Below are positions 1-8,429 of a stretch of DNA of 64,000 bases, piece by piece. Source of the DNA: Paenibacillus sp. sptzw28 (GTDB taxonomy: Bacteria > Bacillota > Bacilli > Paenibacillales > Paenibacillaceae); the NCBI RefSeq assembly GCF_019550795.1, contig NZ_CP080545.1:1569501-1633500 (forward strand). The letters run 5' to 3'. Both the position numbers and the translations under genes were made by a program. Each line of letters starts with the position of its first letter. The stretch's first letter is position 1. The notes under the pieces are model-generated. The model was given only the letters and a program-made list of their open reading frames with translations, did no database searches and was not told the origin of the DNA.

Positions 1-500
1 TGTTCTTTATTTTGAAGAAAATAGGCCAGCAGCTCATATTCTTTTGGAGTAAGCTTTAAAGCTTTGCCGGAACAGAAGCCATCATAACTGTGATGAGATA
101 GTAAGAGGTCACCGTAGATAATCTCGGACACACCGAGGCCTTTGCTCCTTCTTAGCAATGCTCGAATTCGGGCCAATAATTCATCGATCGCAAAAGGCTT
201 TACGAGGTAATCGTCGGCACCTGCATCCAGGCCCGCCACCCTCGATTCCACCGAATCCTTGGCGGTTAAGATCAACACTGGTGTTGCATCAGAATTGGCA
301 CGGAGTTTACGTAAGATAGAAATACCGTCAATTTCCGGCAGCATGATATCTAAAATGATCGCGTCGTATTCGTTATGCTCGGCCATTAACTTGGCATCGA
401 TACCGTTTTCAGCTTGATCCAAGTCGAACTCCTCATCAAAGAGAACAGTGCTCAGTACACTCAATAAATGTTTGTCGTCTTCTGCAACAAGCAGTCGCAT
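1..500 (-). CDS. OmpR/PhoB-family response regulator (3' end outside window)
   Basis: Reading the minus strand from ATG at 500 gives 166 open codons that run off the window start. The receiver domain fills about residues 1-118: the acidic pair is in VAEDD (residues 5-9), the phosphoacceptor is Asp51 in ILDIMLPEIDG, and the switch Lys lies in DDYLVKPF. A linker and the start of a winged-helix DNA-binding domain follow (LKLTPKEYELLAYF), which is the OmpR/PhoB type. The start is supported by GGAGGAAA about 5 bases upstream. A partner histidine kinase would be expected downstream, outside the window. The protein is a cytoplasmic transcription regulator with unknown targets. It is unlike the AraC-type regulators in the rest of the window. 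Confidence 0.93.
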   Translation of the reverse strand, partial: MRLLVAEDDKHLLSVLSTVLFDEEFDLDQAENGIDAKLMAEHNEYDAIILDIMLPEIDGISILRKLRANSDATPVLILTAKDSVESRVAGLDAGADDYLVKPFAIDELLARIRALLRRSKGLGVSEIIYGDLLLSHHSYDGFCSGKALKLTPKEYELLAYFLQNKE

Positions 501-827
501 GGGTTTCCTCCTATATAATAGATGGATGGGATTATCTATATTGTAATTGATAATTATTAAAACAAAATTTGTGCGCCACGATACGTCAGGAATGTATTTC
601 GAAAATACAGAAACCGCTTGTACGATGTACTGTTTTGTGGTTGAACATAGGAGTTAAAACATTTCATTCCCTGGGTAGAGTAAAATTTCTAGTGGTCGTG
701 TCATTAGGAATATTTCTTGCGCTTTTTATTTTGATAAACATTTATGCGTTTTCATCTTGGTTAACACGAATCGTCTCCAATTTATGCTACGACCGAATAC
801 AAAAGCCAAAAAAGAAACCGCCAATTT
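501..827. other. Intergenic region, no supported gene
   Basis: This stretch holds the 5' flank of the minus-strand response regulator gene and the region in front of the PhnC-like fragment. A plus-strand open frame at 569-859 encodes one hydrophobic segment but has no good ribosome binding site and no family I recognise, so I do not call it. No Walker A coding sequence belonging to the downstream ATPase fragment is visible here. Confidence 0.5.
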
Positions 828-1352
828 TTGTCACATGTTCCAGGTATTCGTATCAATGACATTGAAGTTTGCAAGAAAAATCTTCAGAAGCTGCGCCGAA
901 AGGTCGGATTCATTTTCCAAAATTTCAATGTCATCGGTAATTTGACGGTTAAGCAAAATGTTCTCATTGGCTTGCTTGGAACGAAGTCGTTTTGGTACAT
1001 TTTTTTTACGAAAGAAGAGAAAAAGAAGGCTGAGGAAGCCATTGAAATTGTTGGATTGAGGGAGAAAATGAACACTCGTGTGGACCAATTGAGTGGAGGA
1101 CAAAAACAGCGAGAGGGCATTGCCAGGGTGTTAGTACAGAATCCCGATGTTATTCTGGCAGACGAGCCGGTATCGAATCTGGACCCGGTGATGAGCCGAG
1201 AAATATTGGACATTCTTCAGCAGATCAATGAGACCAGGGGTACGGTGATCATTTGCAATCTGCATCAACTGGAATATGCAAACGCCTATGGCCACAGAAT
1301 TATCGGAATTCATGGCGGAAAGGTACAGTATGACGGGAAGCCTCGAACATGA
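828..1352 (+). pseudogene. phnC: PhnC-like ABC transporter ATPase fragment lacking Walker A
   Basis: The 174-codon frame matches the later two thirds of PhnC-type phosphonate transporter ATPases. It shows the Q-loop region (VGFIFQNFNVIG), the ABC signature (LSGGQKQR), Walker B (VILADEP), the D-loop (SNLDP) and the switch His (CNLHQLEYA). The N-terminal roughly 50 residues with the P-loop are absent, and the usual C-terminal tail is also lost. An ATPase without Walker A cannot bind ATP normally. No PhnD or PhnE gene lies next to it. The fragment is best read as the remnant of a phosphonate uptake gene. ABC ATPase identity is very likely; the PhnC subtype is likely from the signature region and the length of the spacer after the Q-loop. 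Confidence 0.8.
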
Positions 1353-1664
1353 GGCATAGGTCGATTTTTGAACATGTGGAATGGGCTGAATACAGGGCTG
1401 GCGAAACTATTGCTATACGGCATGCACATGAATGACGAACATCGGAAAGCTGCACGTAGCGGCGGATTGAGAGGGGTGGGCATAACTCGTCAGTCGATCG
1501 CTAAAAAAATTATCATCTTCCTCCTCTTTAGAAGTAAGATTGAAAGGGAACTTCGGTTCGAAGACCTTCCTCTAAAAAGACTCTATAAAGTGCCTATCCC
1601 AATGCTTATCTTGAAAAACTGCGGTAATAAAAAATAGCTCAAACAGGTTATTCCTACAGGTGAG
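1353..1664. other. Intergenic region, no supported gene
   Basis: The region separates the PhnC remnant from the fructan-locus sensor kinase. An open frame at 1368-1637 has no recognisable domain and no convincing ribosome binding site; its codons may be debris. The promoter of the kinase operon probably lies in the AT-rich part near 1600-1660, but I cannot define -35 and -10 boxes with confidence. Confidence 0.4.
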
Positions 1665-3413
1665 GTGCTGCAAATGCTCTTTTCTCTTCGCAATCAGATT
1701 GTCATCCTATTTACGGTGTTGCTGTTGATCCCGGTAAGCATATTGACTTTTGTGTTGACTGATAAAACCGAAGGGCTGGTTCGACACTCGATCGAAACCT
1801 CTACGGATCAAACGATCACACAATATGCAACTTATGTGAACAATCTCGCCATTCAGTTCAAGGACATGAGCAACCAGGTACTAAGCAGCTCCATCACACA
1901 GGATTATGTGATGACCAAAGATAATCCAATGTTGAGGGCCAAATTCAGGGAGTTCTTATCCTCCGTTTACTCGAACAACAGAAACAGCCTTTCAATTTCA
2001 GTGTTCGATGATAGCGGAGGCATATGGAGACTGGATCAGTCTTTCCGCAAAAGCTCCTGGTACAATGATTTCGTAAAAGGGAGAAACAATAGCTGGGTAC
2101 AAGCGCATATAGAACCTGACCAACCTGAATCGTCAATGAGGCAAACTATGGTCAACAGCTATGTTTCACCCCTGATAAACCTCAATTTATTAAAAGCGGC
2201 GGGTATAATCAAAATCAATTTTTCTACCGACCTGCTGCAAAAGCCGTTGGAACGAATTCGTTTGGGACGGACGGGACAAGCCTATCTGTTATCTGATGAT
2301 GGAAGGACCGTACTGAACCAGGATATCGGAAGCAACCCGGTTATTTCGAAACACTTGGATCTCGCTCAGAAGGCTCGTCGTACCGGTTATTTGACCATTC
2401 ACGACGGCGATAAATCATTCCTGTTATTTGCCCGGGACATCGAGGAAATTCCCGGCTGGTTTGTTGTCGGCGTCGTATCGGAGCAAGAATTATTCCAGCC
2501 CATTTCGGCGATTCGATTGATGATGATCATTCTGAGCGCCGTTTTGCTGGCATGTAGTGTTATTGCAGCGATCGCGATCTCCACAGGGGTCACCCGGCCT
2601 TTGTCCCAATTGACAAAAGCGATGAAGCTGGCCGAACAGGGGGATTTTAAAGGAGCGAATGCGCTGATTCCACGCATGGAAAGAAGAAATGAAGCAGGCT
2701 ATGTCGTGTTGGTATTCAGAAAAATGATCGACCGGTTGAACCATTTTATAGACACGGAATACAAAACGAATATAAGAAGGCAAAATGCGGAATACAAAGC
2801 TTTGCTGCTGCAAATCAACCCTCATTTTTTAAATAACACGCTGGAAATTATAGGGGGCCTGGCCGCTCAGGGAAAATCGGAGGAAGTCATGGACATTACG
2901 GAGCAGTTCGGCGAGATGATGTCGTATTCATTGAAATTAAGCGAAGACACCGTTTATTTGTTCGAAGAGCTGAAATATATTGAAAATTATACCTCGATCC
3001 TCAAATCGAGATTTGGCGACAGACTGGTACTGGATATTAGAGTCGATAAGGAAGCTTTGCACTGCAAACTAATCAAGTTTATTCTTCAGCCGATTGTAGA
3101 GAATGCCATCAAATACAGCATTGATTACAGGGAAACCGCCAAAGTGGACTTGGAAATCCGGAGGAAGGATAAGACTCTCTACATCAGCGTAAAGGATAAC
3201 GGCGTAGGAATGAGCAAGGACCAGATTGAAGATCTTTACTCGTCCGTTGACCCGGCCGCGGCGCCGGAAGTGCTCAGCAGCGAAGGAAACCGGATCGGCC
3301 TGAGCAATGTCTTGGCCAGATGCCGATTATATTACGGGGATGCTTGCGAAATAAAACTGAATTCCGTATTGGGAGAAGGAACAACGATTTCGTTCAAGCT
3401 GCCGATGCTTTAG
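1665..3413 (+). CDS. YesM-family sensor histidine kinase of the fructan locus
   Basis: Membrane histidine kinase of 582 residues, normal length for the YesM family. A first membrane segment at about residues 9-28 and a second at about 280-304 enclose an extracellular sensor of dCache-like size. A HAMP region follows (TRPLSQLTKAM). The His_kinase phosphorylation motif is QINPHFLNNTLE with His387; most relatives have FLYNTLE, so the Asn is unusual. The ATP-binding domain shows PIVENAIKY and DNGVGMS. It should autophosphorylate on sensing an extracellular sugar and pass phosphate to the regulator encoded 88 bases downstream. GTGAGGTGCTGCAA precedes the start; ATG at 1674 is an alternative start. 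The substrate, fructo-oligosaccharide, is inferred only from the neighbouring GH32 genes. Confidence 0.93.
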   Translation: MLQMLFSLRNQIVILFTVLLLIPVSILTFVLTDKTEGLVRHSIETSTDQTITQYATYVNNLAIQFKDMSNQVLSSSITQDYVMTKDNPMLRAKFREFLSSVYSNNRNSLSISVFDDSGGIWRLDQSFRKSSWYNDFVKGRNNSWVQAHIEPDQPESSMRQTMVNSYVSPLINLNLLKAAGIIKINFSTDLLQKPLERIRLGRTGQAYLLSDDGRTVLNQDIGSNPVISKHLDLAQKARRTGYLTIHDGDKSFLLFARDIEEIPGWFVVGVVSEQELFQPISAIRLMMIILSAVLLACSVIAAIAISTGVTRPLSQLTKAMKLAEQGDFKGANALIPRMERRNEAGYVVLVFRKMIDRLNHFIDTEYKTNIRRQNAEYKALLLQINPHFLNNTLEIIGGLAAQGKSEEVMDITEQFGEMMSYSLKLSEDTVYLFEELKYIENYTSILKSRFGDRLVLDIRVDKEALHCKLIKFILQPIVENAIKYSIDYRETAKVDLEIRRKDKTLYISVKDNGVGMSKDQIEDLYSSVDPAAAPEVLSSEGNRIGLSNVLARCRLYYGDACEIKLNSVLGEGTTISFKLPML

Positions 3414-3501
3414 TTTATGCTTCCGCATGCGAGTTTTGGCTTCACCAGGCGTCCATTTCTGACGGGGCAGAGTCCCGCAAAAACTTTGGGGGGTTGATCT
3501 T

Positions 3502-5106
3502 GTGTACCGTGCGATGATTATTGATGATGAGATAGGCGTAAGAGAAAGTCTCAAGGCGAAAATAAATTGGAACAGTCTGGGATTTCAAATTGCTGCCGAA
3601 GCGGCAAATGGACAGGAAGCGCTGTCTTACATGCAGGAGCATAAATTTGACGTCGTCATTACGGATATTCAAATGCCGGTCATGAATGGTGTGCAATTTT
3701 TTAATGAGTGCTCCTCAAGATATTTAAACACCAAAATAATCGTGCTCTCCGGTTACTCGGATTTTGAATATACGAAGGCCGCCATTAAGGCGGGTATTGT
3801 CGATTATTTGATTAAACCGGTTGCGCGCAAGGAATTGCTTGAACTGCTATTGCGCATCAAGGATGAGCTCGATCGGGAGAAACAGGAAGAGATCCAAAGA
3901 AGCAAGGAAGATTGGCAGCTGAAACAGCTGTTATCGGAACAACGAGAGCAATTTTTGTACCAGATGGTCAAAAACGAATGGACAAGCGGTCAATTCGTGC
4001 AGGATCGGTTAGTCCAATTAAAACTGCAAAACATCAATGATTACAATTGTTTTCAATTCGTCGCGGCTGAAATGAAAATACCGGAAAAACGCATCGAACA
4101 GAACAGCAGCAGACTGGATTTACTTTATTTATCATTCCGGCTTCTATGTAAGGAGCTTGCGAATTTGGCGAGCCGGGTTTTATGCTTTCAGGATTTAACG
4201 TTTTCGAATATGATGCATTTTATTCTGATGTCCGATTCGATGCCGTTACTGGACGCTCAATCTAAAGCTTTTGTCCTGGGCCTTGAAGATAAAATGACGA
4301 GTATTCTTAAGCTTGACATGAAAGTCGGAATTGGCAAGGCCGTCCATTCGCTGGAGGATTTCAAAAACGGTTACGCCTCTTGCCTGCTGGATTGGAGCTT
4401 GAAAGTTCAAGGGAATGCAGGGTCGGTCCATATCACCGACGTCACGCAAGATTTCTCCACTGAAACCGAGAGGCGCTTGGTTGTTGAAATGGAAAGGGGA
4501 AACAAGCAAGCATTTCAAACCCTGCTCACGCAATTGCTGTTTCCGGATAAGCCGTTATCGGCTATTAATTTCTCTTTCCTTGCTGTTCGAATCGTGATCA
4601 TGATCAGATCGCTCGCAGCCAGGTACAGCAGCGATCAGGAGAAGCTGCAGGAGCTGTCTTTGGCCTGCCAATTCGCGATATGGCAATTTTCTTCGCAGGA
4701 CATCGTATTCAGAAAAATAATGGAATTTACCGATTACGCCATGCAGTTGATTCAATCACAGAAAAACACCTCCGGTGAAGGTATGATCGGGCTGATAAGC
4801 AAATATATCCGGGAAAACTATTCATATGAGCTTACACTCACCACGCTCTCCGAACAATTTCATTTCAATGAAGCTTATTTGTCTTCCTTGTTTAAAACGC
4901 ACACACAGATGAATTTCAGCGATTACCTGGTGATGGTTAGAATGAAAAAAGCAGAGGAGCTCATGAAAGATACGGATCTGAAGCTAACCGACATTGCCCA
5001 GCTTGTTGGTTATGCCAATTCAAGCTACTTCAGCACGGCATTCAAGAAGTTTTATCATGCGTCGCCAAGCGTGTACAGGGAGCAGCTCAGAAGAGGGGAT
5101 CATTAA
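3502..5106 (+). CDS. YesN-type response regulator with AraC DNA-binding domain
   Basis: Cytoplasmic activator of 534 residues. The receiver domain (1-120) carries the Asp-Asp pair at residues 8-9, phosphoacceptor Asp55 in ITDIQMPVMNG and the switch Lys in DYLIKPV. A long linker of about 290 residues follows, and two AraC helix-turn-helix motifs occupy roughly the last 100 residues (LTTLSEQFHFNEAYLSSLFK; LTDIAQLVGYANSSYFSTAF). The start is GTG, preceded by GGGGGG. It follows the kinase and precedes the binding-protein gene, the standard order for a sugar-responsive importer. It most likely activates the 5223-13463 genes when phosphorylated. Confidence 0.94.
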   Translation: MYRAMIIDDEIGVRESLKAKINWNSLGFQIAAEAANGQEALSYMQEHKFDVVITDIQMPVMNGVQFFNECSSRYLNTKIIVLSGYSDFEYTKAAIKAGIVDYLIKPVARKELLELLLRIKDELDREKQEEIQRSKEDWQLKQLLSEQREQFLYQMVKNEWTSGQFVQDRLVQLKLQNINDYNCFQFVAAEMKIPEKRIEQNSSRLDLLYLSFRLLCKELANLASRVLCFQDLTFSNMMHFILMSDSMPLLDAQSKAFVLGLEDKMTSILKLDMKVGIGKAVHSLEDFKNGYASCLLDWSLKVQGNAGSVHITDVTQDFSTETERRLVVEMERGNKQAFQTLLTQLLFPDKPLSAINFSFLAVRIVIMIRSLAARYSSDQEKLQELSLACQFAIWQFSSQDIVFRKIMEFTDYAMQLIQSQKNTSGEGMIGLISKYIRENYSYELTLTTLSEQFHFNEAYLSSLFKTHTQMNFSDYLVMVRMKKAEELMKDTDLKLTDIAQLVGYANSSYFSTAFKKFYHASPSVYREQLRRGDH

Positions 5107-5222
5107 GACTAAAGCCGTTTCCAAAGATTTTGAAAGTCATGCTCCAAAGATAGCGAAATCAAATTCGGCCTAAAGCAGATATATTTAGTTTGCAAGCAAA
5201 AATATGAAAAGGGGCCCTAAGA

Positions 5223-6563
5223 GTGAAAAAATTGTTTAGCTCGATGCTTACTGTGACCATGCTCTCGATCGTGCTGGCCGCATGCTCCAATCCCGGCGGG
5301 GATCAATCGAAGAATGCTACCAATGAGCCGCAAAACGGAGGAAGCTCCCCGAAAACAGAAACCGTGACGCTAAAGTTTTGGCGTCCGAGCGGCAATGACG
5401 CCGAGAATGGCGCCATAAGCAAGTTAATTGAGAACTTTGAAGCCAAAAATCCTGGAATTAAAGTAGATCTAGAGAATGTTCCGTTTGACAATTACGAAAC
5501 GAAAGTTCGTACCGCTCTGGCTGGGAAAACCGCGGGAGACATCATTGCGATCGATGCGCCGACCATGTCTTCTTACGCGAACGCCGGCGCGTTGTATGAT
5601 TTGACTTCGTTTATGGAAGCGGACGCAGACCTGAAGGATATACCCGAGGGAATATTACAGTCCATGAAATACGATGGGAAATACTATATTGCTCCGATCA
5701 GCGAAGCGAATATAGCCTTGTTTTACAACAAAAAAATGTTTGAAGCCAAAGGGATTCCGCTGCCATCCAAAAATGTGGATGAAGCGTGGACCTGGGACCA
5801 GGTCCTGGATGCAGCCAAGAAATTGAACGATCCTGCTAAGGGTGTTTACGGAATTGATCCTGCCCAAGGCTTTGGCGGCGGAGAAGGTCCCGCTTACTTC
5901 AAAACGCCGATCCTGTGGCAGTTTGGAGCCGAGGTGCTGAGTCCGGACGGAAGCACCGCCAAAGGTTATCTGGACTCGAAAGAGGCCAAAGAGGCGCTTA
6001 CCTTCTATCAATCGCTGTATCAGACGTACAAAGTATCGCCGCTTGAATTGCCGCCTGATCCGTTCCCGACAGGAAAAGTGGCGATGTTCGTAGACGGGAT
6101 ATGGGATCTGGCTAACTTTACAACTAACTTCCCTAATTTCAAATTGGGCGAGGATTGGGACATCGCCCCGCTGCCGAAAGCAAAGCGGCAAGCGATGGCT
6201 AACGGAAGCTGGACATTCGGCGTTACCGCGGATTCCAAGTATCCGAAGGAAGCTTGGCAGCTGATTAACTATATGACCGGCACGGAAGGCGCCAAAATAT
6301 ATGCGGACATGACCGGTGCTTTGCCGGTTCGATATTCGGTTGTCGATCAGACTCCGAAGATGAAGGAGTATCCATACAGTGTGTTTGTCGGGCAGCTTCA
6401 GAAGTACAGCATGCCACGTCCGGTAACACCGGCCTATCCTGCGGTAAGCGCTGCGATCCGCGAGCTGTTCGAGGATGTCGGCCAGGGCAACAGAGACGTT
6501 AACGCGGCAGCTGCGGATGCAGTGAAAAAGATTGACGATGCGATCGAGGCATTGAAAAGGTAA
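5223..6563 (+). CDS. Family 1 sugar-binding lipoprotein of an ABC importer (fructan locus)
   Basis: Extracellular solute-binding protein of 446 residues. The N-terminus is a lipoprotein signal (KKLFSSML, hydrophobic core, lipobox LAAC, acylated Cys near residue 21), followed by a low-complexity linker rich in Asn, Gly and Ser. The body (KFWRPSG, NPGIKVDLENVPFDNYETK, KVAMFVDGIWDLANF) matches family 1 binding proteins such as those for maltose and multiple sugars. The GTG start follows AAAAGGGG. It should capture an oligosaccharide, probably fructo-oligosaccharides given its neighbours, and deliver it to the two permeases downstream. A strong hairpin follows the stop codon. Confidence 0.93.
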   Translation: MKKLFSSMLTVTMLSIVLAACSNPGGDQSKNATNEPQNGGSSPKTETVTLKFWRPSGNDAENGAISKLIENFEAKNPGIKVDLENVPFDNYETKVRTALAGKTAGDIIAIDAPTMSSYANAGALYDLTSFMEADADLKDIPEGILQSMKYDGKYYIAPISEANIALFYNKKMFEAKGIPLPSKNVDEAWTWDQVLDAAKKLNDPAKGVYGIDPAQGFGGGEGPAYFKTPILWQFGAEVLSPDGSTAKGYLDSKEAKEALTFYQSLYQTYKVSPLELPPDPFPTGKVAMFVDGIWDLANFTTNFPNFKLGEDWDIAPLPKAKRQAMANGSWTFGVTADSKYPKEAWQLINYMTGTEGAKIYADMTGALPVRYSVVDQTPKMKEYPYSVFVGQLQKYSMPRPVTPAYPAVSAAIRELFEDVGQGNRDVNAAAADAVKKIDDAIEALKR

Positions 6564-6578
6564 TACCGATCATTGCTG

Positions 6579-6610
6579 GCGATGGGAGGGCTCCCTCCCA
6601 TCGCTTTTTA
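6579..6610 (+). terminator. Hairpin with U-rich tail between binding protein and permease genes
   Basis: GCGATGGGAGG pairs with CCTCCCATCGC around a four-base loop and is followed by TTTTTA. It lies 16 bases after the binding-protein stop and 75 bases before the first permease. Because the permeases have no obvious separate promoter, it probably acts as a partial terminator or 3' stabiliser that makes binding protein more abundant than permease. Confidence 0.85.
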
Positions 6611-6684
6611 TTCATAACCAGGTTAATGCTTCCGAAGCAAGTTTCTAGAGACATAATATCGAGAATTAGGAGGGAGGACTTAGC

Positions 6685-7578
6685 GTGATTGCAGGTAAAC
6701 AGTATTCGCTTCGCAGAAGTGACGGGATAACAGGCTTCCTCTTCGTATTGCCTGCCTTTATTCTGCTTCTGGTGTTTGTATTTATTCCGATGGCGAAAGC
6801 CTTTTATTACAGCTTTAATGATTACATGCTGGTCAGCGGCAGTAAAACGTTCGTCGGGTTGAAAAATTATGCGGATCTGCTGCAGGATACGAAGTTTTTG
6901 AACAGCATCAAGCATACATTTTATTTTGCCGTCATCGTCATTCCCGTCCAAACGGCGATCGCTCTGGGATTGGCGCTGCTCGTTAAGCCCCAGTTCAAAT
7001 ACACCGGCTTTTTCCGCACTGCTTTTTTTGTTCCTGTCGTGATATCAACGGCGGTGGCTGGCACGGTCTTCAAGTTGATTTACAATAGAGATTTTGGATT
7101 ATTGAACGTGCTGATCGGCGCAGTCGGCATTCCCAAGATCAGCTTGCTGTCAAATGCCGATATCGCGATGAACGGCGTCATTATTCTGGGTATATGGAAA
7201 GCGGCGGGCTTTTTCATGATCGTTTACCTTGCCGGCTTGAATAATATCCCGCAGGACCTGTATGAATCGGCGAGAGTGGACGGCGCGTCGAAACTCCAGC
7301 AGTTTTTCTATATCACATTGCCGCTCCTTAAGAGAACAACGGCTTTCATCATTATCATGACAACGATTGACGCTATCAAATTATCAGGAATTGTGTTTGT
7401 GTTAACGTCAGGCGGTCCCAATTCCTCTACGGAAACCATCGTATATTTCATATATAAAACAGCGTTTGACCAAATGCAGATGGGCTATGCGTCCGCGGCG
7501 GCATTCATTCTGTTCTTCATGATCCTGATCATTTCGGTCATTCAAATGTTATTCCTGCGGTCTAAAGTCAATTATTAG
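6685..7578 (+). CDS. ABC sugar importer permease, MalF/UgpA type
   Basis: Integral membrane protein of 297 residues with about six hydrophobic segments, starting with GFLFVLPAFILLLVFVFIP. The EAA loop that contacts the ATPase is present near residues 190-210 (LYESARVDGASKLQQFFYI). It starts at GTG with GGAGGGAGGA upstream. The stop is 16 bases before the second permease gene, so the two are cotranscribed. It forms the transmembrane channel with the protein encoded at 7595-8425. No ATPase is encoded in the locus, so an MsmX-like shared ATPase from elsewhere is expected. Confidence 0.94.
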   Translation: MIAGKQYSLRRSDGITGFLFVLPAFILLLVFVFIPMAKAFYYSFNDYMLVSGSKTFVGLKNYADLLQDTKFLNSIKHTFYFAVIVIPVQTAIALGLALLVKPQFKYTGFFRTAFFVPVVISTAVAGTVFKLIYNRDFGLLNVLIGAVGIPKISLLSNADIAMNGVIILGIWKAAGFFMIVYLAGLNNIPQDLYESARVDGASKLQQFFYITLPLLKRTTAFIIIMTTIDAIKLSGIVFVLTSGGPNSSTETIVYFIYKTAFDQMQMGYASAAAFILFFMILIISVIQMLFLRSKVNY

Positions 7579-7594
7579 AAAGGAGCGGAGGCGG

Positions 7595-8425
7595 ATGCTT
7601 CGAATCATTCATTTTCTGGCGATGACGATTATTGCGGTTCTTTGCTTGCTCCCGATCGTTTGGATGGTCCTCGGATCCATGCGCTCCTATCAGGAGTTAT
7701 TTCAGTACGCCACCCAGGTAAACTTGCACTTATTGATTCCCGTAAAGTGGACCTTTCAAAATTATATCGATGTGATATTCGACGACCAAAATCCGTTTTT
7801 ACGATATGTATTCAATACGTTGTTTGTCGCTTCTACCGTGACATTTCTTGTTTTGCTTATCAACTCGCTGGCGGCCTTCGCGTTTGCAAAATTGAGTTTT
7901 CGCGGGAGCTCCGTAATATTTGTCCTATTCATGAGCGCGCTGATCATTCCCGGAGAAGTCATGCTCGTGCCTAATTACATGCTGGTCAACAACTTAGGAT
8001 GGCTTAACTCGTTTAAAGGTTTGATTATTCCGTCAACCTTGTCTGTATTCGGCATTTTTATGATGAAACAGTTTTTTGAAGAAATCCCTACTGAAATATT
8101 AGAGTCCGCGCGCCTGGACGGCGCATCCTGGCTGCAAATTTACCGGGCGATCGTATTGCCTGCATCGGTACCCGCCATGATCACGTTTGGAATCATTACT
8201 TTTCTGGGAAACTGGGATGCCTATCTATGGCCGCTGGTTGTCATTAATGATGACAGGATGCAGATGATTCAAGTCGCCATTGCGAACTTCACGTCTATGG
8301 CCGGCACGGAATGGACGAAAGTGCTGGCGGCAAATACAATCGCGACCGTACCGATCCTCGTACTGTTCCTTGTTCTGCAGCGCTATTATGTCCAAGGTAT
8401 CACCATGTCCGGTGTAAAAGGGTAA
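7595..8425 (+). CDS. ABC sugar importer permease, MalG/UgpE type
   Basis: Second membrane subunit, 276 residues, with six predicted membrane segments. The EAA loop reads ILESARLDGASWLQIYRAIV, and the C-terminus ends in the ITMSGVKG pattern typical of this family. The ATG start follows AAAGGAGCGGAGG. Only four bases separate its stop from the next start, so it is translationally close to the cytoplasmic GH32 gene. This links import directly to intracellular hydrolysis. Confidence 0.94.
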   Translation: MLRIIHFLAMTIIAVLCLLPIVWMVLGSMRSYQELFQYATQVNLHLLIPVKWTFQNYIDVIFDDQNPFLRYVFNTLFVASTVTFLVLLINSLAAFAFAKLSFRGSSVIFVLFMSALIIPGEVMLVPNYMLVNNLGWLNSFKGLIIPSTLSVFGIFMMKQFFEEIPTEILESARLDGASWLQIYRAIVLPASVPAMITFGIITFLGNWDAYLWPLVVINDDRMQMIQVAIANFTSMAGTEWTKVLAANTIATVPILVLFLVLQRYYVQGITMSGVKG

Positions 8426-8429
8426 GGAG

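Noticed and set aside
569..859. 96-codon plus-strand frame with one hydrophobic stretch
   Set aside because: No good ribosome site, no recognisable domain, and it overlaps the start of the PhnC remnant; one hydrophobic run is not enough evidence.
1368..1637. 89-codon frame between the PhnC remnant and the kinase
   Set aside because: No ribosome site or domain; probably chance or debris.
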